Program-made: the position numbers and the translations under genes | DNA from: Tyzzerella sp. An114 | GTDB taxonomy: Bacteria; Bacillota; Clostridia; Lachnospirales; Anaerotignaceae | Direction: 5' to 3' | Length of the DNA: 64,000 nucleotides | NCBI RefSeq assembly: GCF_002161055.1 | Contig: NZ_NFLT01000002.1 | Span: 1 to 64,000 of the forward strand | The notes under the pieces: model-generated | Database searches by the model: none | What the model was told of the DNA's origin: nothing | What the model saw: the letters and a program-made list of their open reading frames with translations, nothing else | In this document: piece after piece, positions 27,677 to 36,662 of the stretch | How the letters are laid out: every line of letters starts with the position of its first letter | How positions within the stretch are numbered: position 1 is the first letter of the stretch

Positions 27677-27705
27677 ATTATATAGGCTTATTACATATTT
27701 GTAAA
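27677..27705 (-). promoter_or_regulatory. Promoter of the M23 peptidase gene
   Basis: TTTACA (27705-27700) and TATAAT (27682-27677) on the minus strand with a 17-nt spacer. Transcription would start near 27670, inside the longer open frame, which supports the TTG start at 27633. Confidence 0.8.
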
Positions 27706-27714
27706 CCATATATT

Positions 27715-27732
27715 AAAATTGTTAACAATTTT
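27715..27732. repeat. 18-bp perfect palindrome between divergent promoters
   Basis: AAAATTGTT followed directly by its complement, centred on GTTAAC. It lies 10 bp upstream of the M23 -35 box. A second perfect 12-bp palindrome, AACTTATAAGTT, is at 27738-27749. Both fit dimeric regulator sites. Confidence 0.6.
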
Positions 27733-27793
27733 TTAAAAACTTATAAGTTGAAGATGAATGTATTTTGTCATAAACTTAGGGTATATACTATGT

Positions 27794-27823
27794 TTGACTA
27801 GTTTTGTAATGAAGTGTTATAAT
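27794..27823 (+). promoter_or_regulatory. Promoter of the basic-protein/propeller pair
   Basis: TTGACT (27794-27799), 18-nt spacer, TATAAT (27818-27823), with an extended -10 TG at 27815-27816. Confidence 0.8.
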
Positions 27824-27877
27824 TTTAAAGTTAATAGTTTTTATTCAATATATTAAAAAAAGGAGGTATTCCTTAGG

Positions 27878-28132
27878 GTGAATAAAGATATTATAGGCTA
27901 TGTACAGACAGGATTTTCAGCCATATCAATGGCAAAAAGGGGATTTAATATTTTTAAGTATTTAAAAATAGTTTTTTCTATTTTTAGAAAGAAGAAAAAA
28001 GTAAAAACATCAAAAGTAAAAACTAAAAATACAAGTAATTTTATATTTGGCAAAAAAGGTAGACACATAATTAAAAAAGATATTTTTGTTATAAAGAGGG
28101 CTTTTTTAATTTTTAAAGAAAGGTTTTACTAA
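27878..28132 (+). CDS. Small highly basic protein of unknown function
   Basis: An 84-aa protein with roughly a quarter Lys/Arg, notably FRKKKKVKTSKVKTK in the middle and IIKKD and VIKRAF later, alternating with aromatic and aliphatic residues. No membrane-span-length hydrophobic stretch or known motif is seen. The start is GTG 27878, 10 nt after AGGAGGT. A strong promoter lies upstream, and the propeller-like membrane protein gene follows after 10 bp. It could bind nucleic acid, polyanionic wall polymer or the inner membrane surface; none of these can be chosen from sequence. Confidence 0.6.
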   Translation: MNKDIIGYVQTGFSAISMAKRGFNIFKYLKIVFSIFRKKKKVKTSKVKTKNTSNFIFGKKGRHIIKKDIFVIKRAFLIFKERFY

Positions 28133-28142
28133 GGGTGGTTTT

Positions 28143-29942
28143 ATGAAAAAAATAAAAAATGTAAAATTTGTAGGTGTCATTGTTATTTTTATTGCGGCTT
28201 TAATATCAGTTATTTTTTATTTTAATTATAATAAAAATAATGAAATACTCTCAAAGTCGGATTTCCCTGTTTTATATTCAAAAGATAATTCATTATATAT
28301 GATGAAAAATAATTTTAAGACAGAAAAAATTGCTGATAATATTTATTCTTCAAAGCCTGAAAGTTTTTCTTCTGTTTCTGAAGGTTCAACAATCACTGAT
28401 GACGGAAAAACTGTTTTTTATAAAGGTAATATATTGGAAAATGGTACAGGCATACTTTATAAACTTGATGTAAAGAAAAATGAGTCAACAGAGATTGCAA
28501 AAAATGTTTATGATTTTGATATTTATAAATCTTCGGGAAATATAGCTTATAGAGTTTTTGAGAGTGACCAAACTTTCACATTATATGGCTATGACGGAAA
28601 TAAAAGTTTTGAAATATCAAAGGGACTTGATAGTAATTCTGTTTTCTTTATTGCCAACAGTGGTCAAAATGTTGTTTATAAAAAACAGAATATGGAAAAA
28701 GGAAGTTTCTATTCAACAGCTATAAATTCAAATGAAAATCAAATATGTTTAAGTGAAAATGTTGCAGGCTATTCCTATAATAAAAAGGGCGATAAAGTTT
28801 ACTATGTTGATGTGAAAAGTGACGAGACAGGGGATAAGTACATACTTTATATGTATGACTTTGTAAACTCTCCTCAGATTATTGATGAAGATGTAAGCCC
28901 ATATATAAAAGTTGCTGGTGATGATGAAACTTTATATTATTATAAAAATGTTGGAATTACCCTTAAAGCCTCTGATTATGTTGTAGATGATTTGGCTGAA
29001 CAAGATAAAAATATAGCTGTACCTGACCCATTAGCCTTTTCAGGAAAAACCCTTGAGGAATACATGACAGCTGAGGCTGCCTATAAAAGTAAAGAGGTTA
29101 GAGATAGTATAAGACAGTTTATAGTTACAACGGAAATTTCTGTACCTTCAAATACATTATATTCTTATAATAATGGAGAAAAGAAAGTTATTGCTGAAAA
29201 TGTATTTGAGTCCTATGGTATTGACAGCAAAAATTCTTTTATAATATATTCAATACTTGATATTAGTAAATTACCTAAAATAAATATATCACAGATAGGC
29301 TTGCCTTCGGATATTACTAATATATTGTCTCAAAGCATACAGTCATCATCTAAAGACGTATATATATGTAAATCAGGCAAAAATCCTTCTAAAATAGAAG
29401 GTTATTCCAATATAAATCTTTTGACAACTAAAATTTCAGCTGGCAGTGATAAGATTATGTTTTTTGATAACTATACAGAGAGTACAGGGGGAAAACTTGT
29501 TATTGCATCTGTGAATGAAAACGGGAATATTTCAGGATATTTTGAACCTTTAAATAGTACTCTTGTTAAAACTTCAATATTTGATGATTTAACTGGAAAT
29601 ACAGCTTTTTCATATACTGATGCAAGTGGAAAAAATATACTTGAATTTACAGACGGAAAAACATCTGAAAAAGTTGTTGAAAATCCTTCTGCCTATTGTT
29701 TTGGAACAGACAATGGAATTCTTTATTATATAGAGGAAACTGATAATGAAAGTGGTGCTGGTAATCTGTGTTATATTGAAAATGGCACAGTTTATACTAT
29801 TGATAAAGATGTGTATTTTATGTTCTATATAGGTGAGGGCAAAATGCTTTATATGAATACAAAGGGTAGTATGTTTGTATTTGAAAATGGAAAATCAAAA
29901 CAGATAGATACAGGCGTTGAAAGTCTGTTTATATATGAATAA
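28143..29942 (+). CDS. Membrane-anchored beta-propeller-like protein
   Basis: The 599-aa product has a basic N-terminus and one membrane span (about residues 8-28). The remainder is outside and built of repeated short strands with a recurring pattern like K-x-V-F/Y-Y-K or x-L-Y-x-Y-D separated by about 45 residues (VLYSKDNSLYMM, VFYKGNIL, NIAYRVFESD, NVVYKKQN, KVYYVDVK, TLYYYKN, ILYYIEE, MLYMNTKG). This suggests a TolB/DUF5050-type propeller, but no family can be named with certainty. It is cotranscribed with the small basic protein. A ligand or partner is unknown. Confidence 0.6.
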   Translation: MKKIKNVKFVGVIVIFIAALISVIFYFNYNKNNEILSKSDFPVLYSKDNSLYMMKNNFKTEKIADNIYSSKPESFSSVSEGSTITDDGKTVFYKGNILENGTGILYKLDVKKNESTEIAKNVYDFDIYKSSGNIAYRVFESDQTFTLYGYDGNKSFEISKGLDSNSVFFIANSGQNVVYKKQNMEKGSFYSTAINSNENQICLSENVAGYSYNKKGDKVYYVDVKSDETGDKYILYMYDFVNSPQIIDEDVSPYIKVAGDDETLYYYKNVGITLKASDYVVDDLAEQDKNIAVPDPLAFSGKTLEEYMTAEAAYKSKEVRDSIRQFIVTTEISVPSNTLYSYNNGEKKVIAENVFESYGIDSKNSFIIYSILDISKLPKINISQIGLPSDITNILSQSIQSSSKDVYICKSGKNPSKIEGYSNINLLTTKISAGSDKIMFFDNYTESTGGKLVIASVNENGNISGYFEPLNSTLVKTSIFDDLTGNTAFSYTDASGKNILEFTDGKTSEKVVENPSAYCFGTDNGILYYIEETDNESGAGNLCYIENGTVYTIDKDVYFMFYIGEGKMLYMNTKGSMFVFENGKSKQIDTGVESLFIYE

Positions 29943-29960
29943 CAGAAAGGAAAATTTTTT

Positions 29961-30377
29961 ATGGTATTTGAAACCTTTAGTCCGCAGGAGACAGAAGCTA
30001 TTGGAGAAAATATAGGAAAAAATGCCAATAAAGGTGATATATATTGCCTTGAGGGAGATTTGGGAACAGGTAAAACTGTTTTTACAAAGGGCTTTGCAAA
30101 AGGTCTTGATATACATGAACATATAACAAGTCCTACATTTAATATTGTAAATGAGTATTATGGAAGACTTCCTATGTATCATTTTGATATGTATAGAATT
30201 TCATGTGTTGAGGAACTTGACGATATAGGATACGAGGAATATTTTTTCGGTGAAGGTGTTTGTCTTGTAGAGTGGGCATCTCTAGTTATGGAGGCTATTC
30301 CTTCCAACGCAAAATGGATAAGAATTGAAAAAGACCTTGAGAAAGGTCTTGATTACAGAAAAATTACAATAGATTAA
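29961..30377 (+). CDS. tsaE: tRNA threonylcarbamoyladenosine synthesis ATPase TsaE
   Basis: A 138-aa P-loop protein with Walker A GDLGTGKTV (about residue 33), SPTFNIVNEY, MYHFDMYRI and CLVEWAS, all typical of TsaE. TsaE hydrolyses ATP to reset the TsaB-TsaD-TsaE complex that adds the threonylcarbamoyl group to A37 of ANN-decoding tRNAs. tsaB and rimI follow with small gaps, the usual Firmicutes order. tsaD is not in this run. Confidence 0.95.
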   Translation: MVFETFSPQETEAIGENIGKNANKGDIYCLEGDLGTGKTVFTKGFAKGLDIHEHITSPTFNIVNEYYGRLPMYHFDMYRISCVEELDDIGYEEYFFGEGVCLVEWASLVMEAIPSNAKWIRIEKDLEKGLDYRKITID

Positions 30378-30389
30378 GAGGTGTAATAA

Positions 30390-31106
30390 ATGAAAATATT
30401 AGCACTTGATACAACAGGTCAGGTTGCAAGCGTAGCTCTTGCAGATGAAGAAAAACTTATAGGTGAATACACTATAAATTATAAAATGACACATTCTCAA
30501 ACTATAATGCCTATGGTTGACGCTGTTGTAAAAATGACAGACTTTGACCTTTCAACAGTTGATTATATAGCTTGTTCTCAAGGTCCTGGCTCTTTCACAG
30601 GTTTGAGAATTGGAGCAGCAACAGCAAAGGGACTTGCTTTAGGTTTAAACAAAAAAATAGTACCAGTTCCAACTCTTGACGCTTTGGCATATAATATTTT
30701 TGAAACTGACAAAATAATATGTCCAATAATGGACGCTAGACGTTCACAGGTTTATACAGCTTTATATCAGTGGGAAGATGGCAAACTTCAAAATCTTACA
30801 GGACATATAGCTGTTTCAATAGATGAGATAATAGAGAGAGCAGAAGAATTTGACATGGGAGTTATATTTTTAGGTGATGGTGTTCCTGTTCACAAAGAAA
30901 AACTTCTTAAAAATGAGAACTTTATACTTGCACCACCTTCTTGTAATATGCAAAATGCGGGAGCTGTGGCTTCTCTTGCTTTTGATATTGTAAAAAATGG
31001 TGGAGCTTTAGATGGTGGAGATTTTACTCCTATATACATAAGAAAACCACAGGCAGAGAGAGAACTTCTTGAAAAACAGGCTATGGAGGGCAAAAATAAT
31101 GATTAA
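30390..31106 (+). CDS. tsaB: tRNA threonylcarbamoyladenosine synthesis protein TsaB
   Basis: A 238-aa ASKHA-fold protein: ALDTTGQVASVALADE at the start, CSQGPGSFTGLRIGAATAKG, and MDARRSQVYTALY. TsaB is the inactive paralogue of TsaD that forms a heterodimer with it. It is 12 bp after tsaE and overlaps rimI by 8 bp. Length and motifs are normal. Confidence 0.95.
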   Translation: MKILALDTTGQVASVALADEEKLIGEYTINYKMTHSQTIMPMVDAVVKMTDFDLSTVDYIACSQGPGSFTGLRIGAATAKGLALGLNKKIVPVPTLDALAYNIFETDKIICPIMDARRSQVYTALYQWEDGKLQNLTGHIAVSIDEIIERAEEFDMGVIFLGDGVPVHKEKLLKNENFILAPPSCNMQNAGAVASLAFDIVKNGGALDGGDFTPIYIRKPQAERELLEKQAMEGKNND

Positions 31107-31569
31107 AATAGTACCTATGACACAAGAACACATTGAAGGTGTTTTGGAGGTTGAGGAGCTCTGTTTTCATATTCCTTGGACTCGTGAGGATTTTGAGAGA
31201 GAAGTAAACTCAAATGCTATGGCTATATATAGAGTTGCTGTTGATGGTGAAAAAGTTGTTGGACATGCGGGAATGTGGCACGTTGTGACAGAGGGACATA
31301 TAACAAATGTAGCTGTTCACCCTGATTACAGACGACAGGGCATAGGTGATATGCTTATACAAGAAATGATAAAATGTGCAGAGGAAAAAGAGATGATAGG
31401 TATTACCCTTGAAGTTAGAATAAGTAATGCTCCTGCACAGAAACTTTATACAAAATATGGATTTAAGCCAGAAGGCTTTAGAAAAAATTATTATGCAGAT
31501 ACTAAAGAAGATGCAGTTATAATGTGGAAATATTTTCCTATATATGAGGGTTATGAAGATACCCTCTGA
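31099..31569 (+). CDS. rimI: Ribosomal protein S18-alanine N-acetyltransferase
   Basis: A 156-aa GNAT acetyltransferase. The acetyl-CoA loop is VAVHPDYRRQGIGDMLI, preceded by EELCFHIPWTREDFE, a RimI signature, and ending in the KLYTKYGFKPEGFRKNYY segment. RimI acetylates the N-terminal alanine of S18. ATG 31099 is chosen because it lies 8 nt from GGAGGG; it overlaps the tsaB stop by 8 bp. Confidence 0.93.
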   Translation: MIKIVPMTQEHIEGVLEVEELCFHIPWTREDFEREVNSNAMAIYRVAVDGEKVVGHAGMWHVVTEGHITNVAVHPDYRRQGIGDMLIQEMIKCAEEKEMIGITLEVRISNAPAQKLYTKYGFKPEGFRKNYYADTKEDAVIMWKYFPIYEGYEDTL

Positions 31570-31593
31570 TTTTCAGAAAAAGGAGGCAGTATA

Positions 31594-33966
31594 ATGGAAA
31601 AGCATAGAGAATTAAAATATACTGAATTGAAAAATTATTGTCTTGCAGAGGAACTTAAGTTTGACGATACAGAGGATTTAAGCCCCCTCAAAGGAATAAT
31701 AGGACAGGAAAGAGCCGTTGATGCCTTCGATTTCGGTATTATGGTAAAAATGAAAGGCTATAATATATATATGTCAGGTCCTTCCGGCACAGGTAAAACA
31801 ACATATGCTAAAATGAAAGCTATGGAAGTTGCAAAAGATGAGCCCGTTCCTTATGATTGGTGTTATGTTTATAACTTTGAAAATCCTGAAAGACCAACAG
31901 CTTTAAGATTTGCACCAGGAAAAGGTAAAGAGTTTAAAGAAGATATGAGCGAGCTTGTAGAGCTTTTTAACTCTGAAATACAGAAGGCTTTTTCATCTGA
32001 TGATTATGATAAACAGAAAAATGAAATAACAAAGGTTTATGAAGATAAAAGAGAAGCTTTAATGAAGCATATGTCTGATGTGGCTAAAGAAAATGGATTT
32101 AGCGTTAAATCAACAAATTCCGGTATATATTTTATGCCTATGATAGACGGTAATACAATAAATGAAGAAGAATATGAAAAACTTGATGATGAGACAAAAG
32201 AAAAAATAAATGAGTCATCGGAACAGGTTCAAGAAAAAGTCTCTATTATAATGCGTGACATAAGAGACATTGACAAGGAAGCTAAAAAAGCTATGGATGA
32301 CTTGGATTATAAAGTTGGTATGTTTGCAATAGGTCATCATGTTAATGCTGTTCAAGAGAAATATAAAGAGTATGACAGAGTTCTCAAATATATAAATTCT
32401 GTTCAGGAAGATGTTCTTGACAATATTGAAGAATTTATGGAAGATGATGAGGAGGCAGAGGAGGGACTTTCAGCACTTCTTCCTATGTTAAATAAAAAAC
32501 AGACAGAGGATATAACTCTTAAATATAGTGTAAATCTTCTTGTTGATAACTCTGAGACAAAGGGAGCTCCTGTTATTATAGATTTTAACCCAACATATTA
32601 TAATCTTGTTGGTGAGGTTGAGTATGGAAATGAGTTTGGTAATCTTACAACAGATTTTATGAAAATTAAAAGCGGTCTTCTTCATAGAGCTAATGGAGGA
32701 TACCTTATAATACAGGTTCATGACCTTTTATCTAATGTTCAGGCTTGGGAGGCTTTACGCCGAGTTATAAAAACAAAAGAAATAACTATTGAAAACTTGA
32801 GAGAACAGCTTGGAGTTGCTACAATGCCAACTCTTAAACCAGAGCCTATTCCTGTTTCAGTTAAAGTTATACTTATAGGAAGTAGTTACTACTATGAGCT
32901 TTTAAATGAGTATGATGACGATTTTGGTAAATTCTTTAAAATAAGAGCTGAATTTGATTATGAAATGAACAGAAATGAGGAGAACATACACAAACTTGCA
33001 AAATTTGTCAGAGCTTTTTCTGAGAGAGAAAAAACAGCTCCTTTTGACAGTTCTGCTGTTGCAAAGATTGTTGAGTATTCCTCAAGACTTGTTGAGAGAC
33101 AAGATAGACTTTCCACAAGATTTAATTATATAGCTGAAATACTCTGTGAGGCTGCCACATGGGCTTCAATAGATAAATCTGATACAGTAACAGCCTATCA
33201 TGTAAATAAAGCTGTATCCGAGAAAGAAAATAGACTTAAAATGTATGAAGAAAAACTTGGCGAGATGATGGATGAAGGCGTTATAATGATTGATACAGAA
33301 GGTAAAAAAGTCGGTCAGATAAATGGTCTTGCTGTATTTGATATGGGAAGTTATATGTTCGGTAATCCTACAAGAATTACTGCCACAACATATTTGGGAA
33401 AATCTGGTATAGTAAATATTGAGAAAGAAGCTGAAATGAGTGGTCAAACTCATAATAAGGGTGTTCAGATTATAACAGGATATTTAGGTCAAACTTATGC
33501 ACAGGATTTCCCACTGTCTCTTTCTTGTAGAATATGTTTTGAACAGAATTATAATGGTATTGATGGGGATAGTGCATCAAGTACAGAGCTTTACTGTATA
33601 CTTTCAAGTCTCTCAGAGATACCTATAAATCAGGAAATAGCTGTAACAGGTTCTATAAATCAGAGAGGTGAAATTCAGGCAATAGGGGGAGTTACCTACA
33701 AAATAGAAGGTTTCTTTGACCTTTGCAAAAAAAGAGGTCTTACAGGAAATCAGGGTGTTATGATACCTGTTACAAATGTAAAAGACCTTGTTTTGAGAGA
33801 TGATGTTATAGGAGCTGTAAAAGAGGGGATGTTCCATATATATCCAGTTTCAACTCTTGATGAGGGTATAGAAATTCTTATGAATACACCAGCCTCAAAA
33901 GTTCATAAGAAAGTAAAAGAAAAACTTGAATTATATTACAAAAAATCTGTCGGTGAAGATAAATAA
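31594..33966 (+). CDS. Lon-family ATP-dependent protease (LonB/LonC type)
   Basis: A 790-aa protein of the COG1067 Lon-like group. Walker A GPSGTGKTT lies near residue 63. The middle holds a long helical insertion (about 115-320), and HRANGGYLIIQVHDLL is the Walker B/sensor region. The C-terminal protease domain has catalytic Ser in GDSASSTELY (about S660) and Lys in GGVTYKIEGF (about K703), a 43-residue spacing as in Lon. The N-terminal LAN domain of classical Lon is absent. It should unfold and degrade proteins. It follows tsaE-tsaB-rimI by 24 bp and may be cotranscribed. GGAGG precedes the ATG. Confidence 0.92.
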   Translation: MEKHRELKYTELKNYCLAEELKFDDTEDLSPLKGIIGQERAVDAFDFGIMVKMKGYNIYMSGPSGTGKTTYAKMKAMEVAKDEPVPYDWCYVYNFENPERPTALRFAPGKGKEFKEDMSELVELFNSEIQKAFSSDDYDKQKNEITKVYEDKREALMKHMSDVAKENGFSVKSTNSGIYFMPMIDGNTINEEEYEKLDDETKEKINESSEQVQEKVSIIMRDIRDIDKEAKKAMDDLDYKVGMFAIGHHVNAVQEKYKEYDRVLKYINSVQEDVLDNIEEFMEDDEEAEEGLSALLPMLNKKQTEDITLKYSVNLLVDNSETKGAPVIIDFNPTYYNLVGEVEYGNEFGNLTTDFMKIKSGLLHRANGGYLIIQVHDLLSNVQAWEALRRVIKTKEITIENLREQLGVATMPTLKPEPIPVSVKVILIGSSYYYELLNEYDDDFGKFFKIRAEFDYEMNRNEENIHKLAKFVRAFSEREKTAPFDSSAVAKIVEYSSRLVERQDRLSTRFNYIAEILCEAATWASIDKSDTVTAYHVNKAVSEKENRLKMYEEKLGEMMDEGVIMIDTEGKKVGQINGLAVFDMGSYMFGNPTRITATTYLGKSGIVNIEKEAEMSGQTHNKGVQIITGYLGQTYAQDFPLSLSCRICFEQNYNGIDGDSASSTELYCILSSLSEIPINQEIAVTGSINQRGEIQAIGGVTYKIEGFFDLCKKRGLTGNQGVMIPVTNVKDLVLRDDVIGAVKEGMFHIYPVSTLDEGIEILMNTPASKVHKKVKEKLELYYKKSVGEDK

Positions 33967-34004
33967 TTTAATTTTTTTGAAACAAAATTAAATATTTTAG
34001 CGTC

Positions 34005-34037
34005 AAAATAAGGTGTAATTATACACCTTATTTTTTT
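34005..34037 (+). terminator. Terminator after the Lon-family gene
   Basis: AAAATAAGGTGTA pairs with TACACCTTATTTT around a 4-nt loop and is followed by T residues. Confidence 0.9.
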
Positions 34038-34085
34038 GTCCATTTTATTACGAATATGTTACAATTTAGAGTTTTTTGCACTAAA

Positions 34086-34113
34086 TTGTATATTTTTTGA
34101 TATACTATATAAT
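34086..34113 (+). promoter_or_regulatory. Probable promoter of the amidase gene
   Basis: TTGTAT (34086-34091) and TATAAT (34108-34113) with a 16-nt spacer, 30 nt upstream of the TTG start. An overlapping TTGCAC/TATACT pair with a 19-nt spacer also exists. Confidence 0.55.
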
Positions 34114-34143
34114 GATTTTAATAATAAAAAAGGAGGAATAATT

Positions 34144-36291
34144 TTGAAGTGTAAATTTTTAAAAAAATTTGCTGCTATTACATTAGCATTTACAATGTTA
34201 ATGCCTACTGTTGCCAGTGCTGCACCTATTGTTAATTATACACTTGTATATGACGGAGCAAGCCATGCTTATTCCGCAGAAGAAGTTTATATAAGCGTTA
34301 ATGGAAAAGATGTAGATAGTGGAGATATGCCTCCTGTTGTGCTTAATAACAGAACCCTTGTGCCGGCAAGAGCTGTTTTTGAGGCTATGGGAGCAGAAGT
34401 TATGTGGAATGGAACAACAAGTGAGGTTTTTATATCAAAGGGAAGAGATGTTGTTGTTATACAGGTTGGAAATAACAAAGGAACAAAAAATGGTGAGACC
34501 TTTACTATGGACGTTCCACCTATGATTATAAATGACCGTACTGTTATACCTGTAAGAGCTGTTTCAGAGGCTTTAAACTGTGATGTTCAGTGGAATGGTG
34601 ATACAAGATATGTAATCATAAATGAAGATGGTAAATCTGGAAATACAGAGACACCAGAAACTCCTTCTACACCAGAGACACCAGTCACTCCAGAAACTCC
34701 ACAAACTCCAACAACACCAACTGACGGAGAAATTAAAACATATACAAACCCTTCTGGGGGAAGTGTTAATGTTAATTCTGTTTCACTTCCAGCCTCAGGA
34801 GCTGCTGAGAGCTATACAATAAATACATCTGGACAGATTTCAAAGTATACAACACAGCTTGTAAGTGGTAATAGACTTGTTGTTGATATATATGATGCTA
34901 CTCTTGCTATGTCAAATAATGAAATATCTGTTGCTAATAGTTCAAATATTACAGGAATAAGAAGTGGTCAAAATCAGGTTACTCCTCAGAAAATTACAAG
35001 AGTTGTTTTTGACCTTAAATCAGCAGACAGCGATTATGGTGTAAGTTTTACATCTGATAAAAAGGGAATTATTGTATCCTTTGCAAAAAATGATATTACA
35101 TCAATAAATATGACAAGTAATGGTAAAGTCGATACTGTAACTGTAACAGGAAAATATGCAACTAGCGGAAATGTTTTTAAACTTACAAATCCTGATAGAG
35201 TTGTTATAGATTTTCCTAATTCAAATTCAAATTTACCTGAAAATCCTTCAGTAAGTGGACTTAATGTTATAACTGCCATAAGAACAGGTCAGTTTGATGA
35301 AAATACAACAAGAGTTACATTGGAAGTTCCATCATCAGCTGAAGTTAATACATATTCATCAGGAAATAGTTTTAAGATTGATGTATCAAAGGGCACTCTT
35401 GATAATATAAGCTATAATTCTTCTACACGAACAATAACAATGAAGAAAATACAGCCTATAAATATAAATTCAATAGCTCACAATGATGATTATATCAATC
35501 TTAAATATACAATGACACTTCCGGGAAATTATACAAGTTCTTATGGATATGGAACATATAATGTAAATGATAGCTATCTTACAAGCTTTACTTTAGGCAC
35601 AAATAGTGCAGGAAACACAACTATAACATTTAATGAAAAACAGATTACAGCCTACACAATCACAGAAGATGCGACAAATGTTTATATAAAAGTTCAAAAT
35701 CCTAAAGAAAAATATGATTGTGTTGTAATGCTTGACGCAGGTCATGGATATCAAGACCCTGGTACAAGTGGAAATGGATTTAATGAAAAAGACTTAAATC
35801 TTCAGGTTCTTTTAAAAACATATGCATTATTTGAAAATGATGGAAAAGATGATGTAAAGGTTTATGCTACAAGACTTGATGATTCTTATCCTCAAAATGC
35901 TACAAGAGCTCAGAAAGCAAATGAAAGTGCTGATATGTTTATATCAATACATATGAATTCTGTTTCACCTAATGCTATACCTAATGGTACAGAGTTACTT
36001 TATAAAACTCACTCAACAGATGTGGCAGGAAAACTCACAAGCCAGATATTAGCACAGACATTACAAAATTCTATTGTAGGTGCTCTTGGAACAACAGATA
36101 GAGGATTAAAACACAGAACAGACCTTCTTGTTCTTAACTCAACAAAAGTTCCTGCTGTAATTATAGAAGCTGTTTTTCTCTCAAATCTTGGTGATGCACA
36201 GAAAATAAGTAATTCTGCAAATCAGCAGAAAGTTGCTCAGGCTATATATGATTCTGTGTATTATATGAAAAATAATTACAAAATACGATAA
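34144..36291 (+). CDS. N-acetylmuramoyl-L-alanine amidase with stalk and AMIN domains
   Basis: The 715-aa secreted protein starts at TTG 34144, 7 nt after AGGAGG. A signal peptide (1-25, ending TVASAA) leads to a copper-amine-oxidase-N-like stalk domain (about 35-160, two VLNNRTLVPARA-type repeats), then a Thr/Pro linker (about 163-195), two AMIN-like wall-targeting domains (about 200-420), and an Amidase_3 domain from about 525. The zinc site is intact: LDAGHGYQDPG, NEKDLN (Glu), SIHMNS and the catalytic Glu in IIEAVFLSN. It should cut the amide between muramic acid and the stem peptide. It is a single gene with its own promoter and terminator. Confidence 0.93.
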   Translation: MKCKFLKKFAAITLAFTMLMPTVASAAPIVNYTLVYDGASHAYSAEEVYISVNGKDVDSGDMPPVVLNNRTLVPARAVFEAMGAEVMWNGTTSEVFISKGRDVVVIQVGNNKGTKNGETFTMDVPPMIINDRTVIPVRAVSEALNCDVQWNGDTRYVIINEDGKSGNTETPETPSTPETPVTPETPQTPTTPTDGEIKTYTNPSGGSVNVNSVSLPASGAAESYTINTSGQISKYTTQLVSGNRLVVDIYDATLAMSNNEISVANSSNITGIRSGQNQVTPQKITRVVFDLKSADSDYGVSFTSDKKGIIVSFAKNDITSINMTSNGKVDTVTVTGKYATSGNVFKLTNPDRVVIDFPNSNSNLPENPSVSGLNVITAIRTGQFDENTTRVTLEVPSSAEVNTYSSGNSFKIDVSKGTLDNISYNSSTRTITMKKIQPININSIAHNDDYINLKYTMTLPGNYTSSYGYGTYNVNDSYLTSFTLGTNSAGNTTITFNEKQITAYTITEDATNVYIKVQNPKEKYDCVVMLDAGHGYQDPGTSGNGFNEKDLNLQVLLKTYALFENDGKDDVKVYATRLDDSYPQNATRAQKANESADMFISIHMNSVSPNAIPNGTELLYKTHSTDVAGKLTSQILAQTLQNSIVGALGTTDRGLKHRTDLLVLNSTKVPAVIIEAVFLSNLGDAQKISNSANQQKVAQAIYDSVYYMKNNYKIR

Positions 36292-36295
36292 TTTT

Positions 36296-36332
36296 AAAAA
36301 GGACAGATGTAAAATAATCTGTCCTTTTGTTT
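36296..36332 (+). terminator. Terminator of the amidase gene
   Basis: AAAAAGGACAGAT pairs with ATCTGTCCTTTT around an 8-nt loop, followed by GTTTTTT. Confidence 0.9.
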
Positions 36333-36413
36333 TTTATAGCAAAAATTTGAAATAATTTTTTTATAGATAGTGCCTTTTTTAATGTATAAAATTGTATATT
36401 AGGAGGTGCTTTC

Positions 36414-36521
36414 ATGAAAATTTTGAGAGTTTTGGTTATTGTTTTTGTTTTCCTTATGATTATTCCAAGAACTGTTGAAGCTGATTGTTTATGTAATGAT
36501 TATTATTATATAAATTTGTAG
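36414..36521 (+). CDS. Small secreted peptide precursor (35 aa)
   Basis: This 35-codon frame begins with ATG 6 nt after a perfect AGGAGGTG ribosome site (36401-36408) and ends with TAG. The peptide opens with MKILRVLVIVFVFLMIIP, a basic-hydrophobic signal sequence, continues RTVEA (a plausible signal peptidase site after Ala) and leaves about 12 residues, DCLCNDYYYINL, with a CxC pair and three tyrosines. It lies between two terminated genes in an otherwise non-coding gap (36292-36662). It could be a signalling or small envelope peptide, or a translated leader. A weak hairpin with a T-run lies at 36580-36602. Confidence 0.55.
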   Translation: MKILRVLVIVFVFLMIIPRTVEADCLCNDYYYINL

Positions 36522-36662
36522 GTAGCTTTTAAAAACGGTATGGTCTTTAAAGTAAATAAATAGTATAATTATATTTGATGAGATAATAAGTCTCTTTTTT
36601 TATTATGTTTGTTTTTTTGCATACAGATAGTTTATAAATGTTTTATGAAAGGAAAGAAACAA

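Noticed and set aside
34036-34143. N-terminal extension of the amidase
   Set aside because: It would precede the promoter and the signal peptide; TTG 34144 has AGGAGG at 7 nt.
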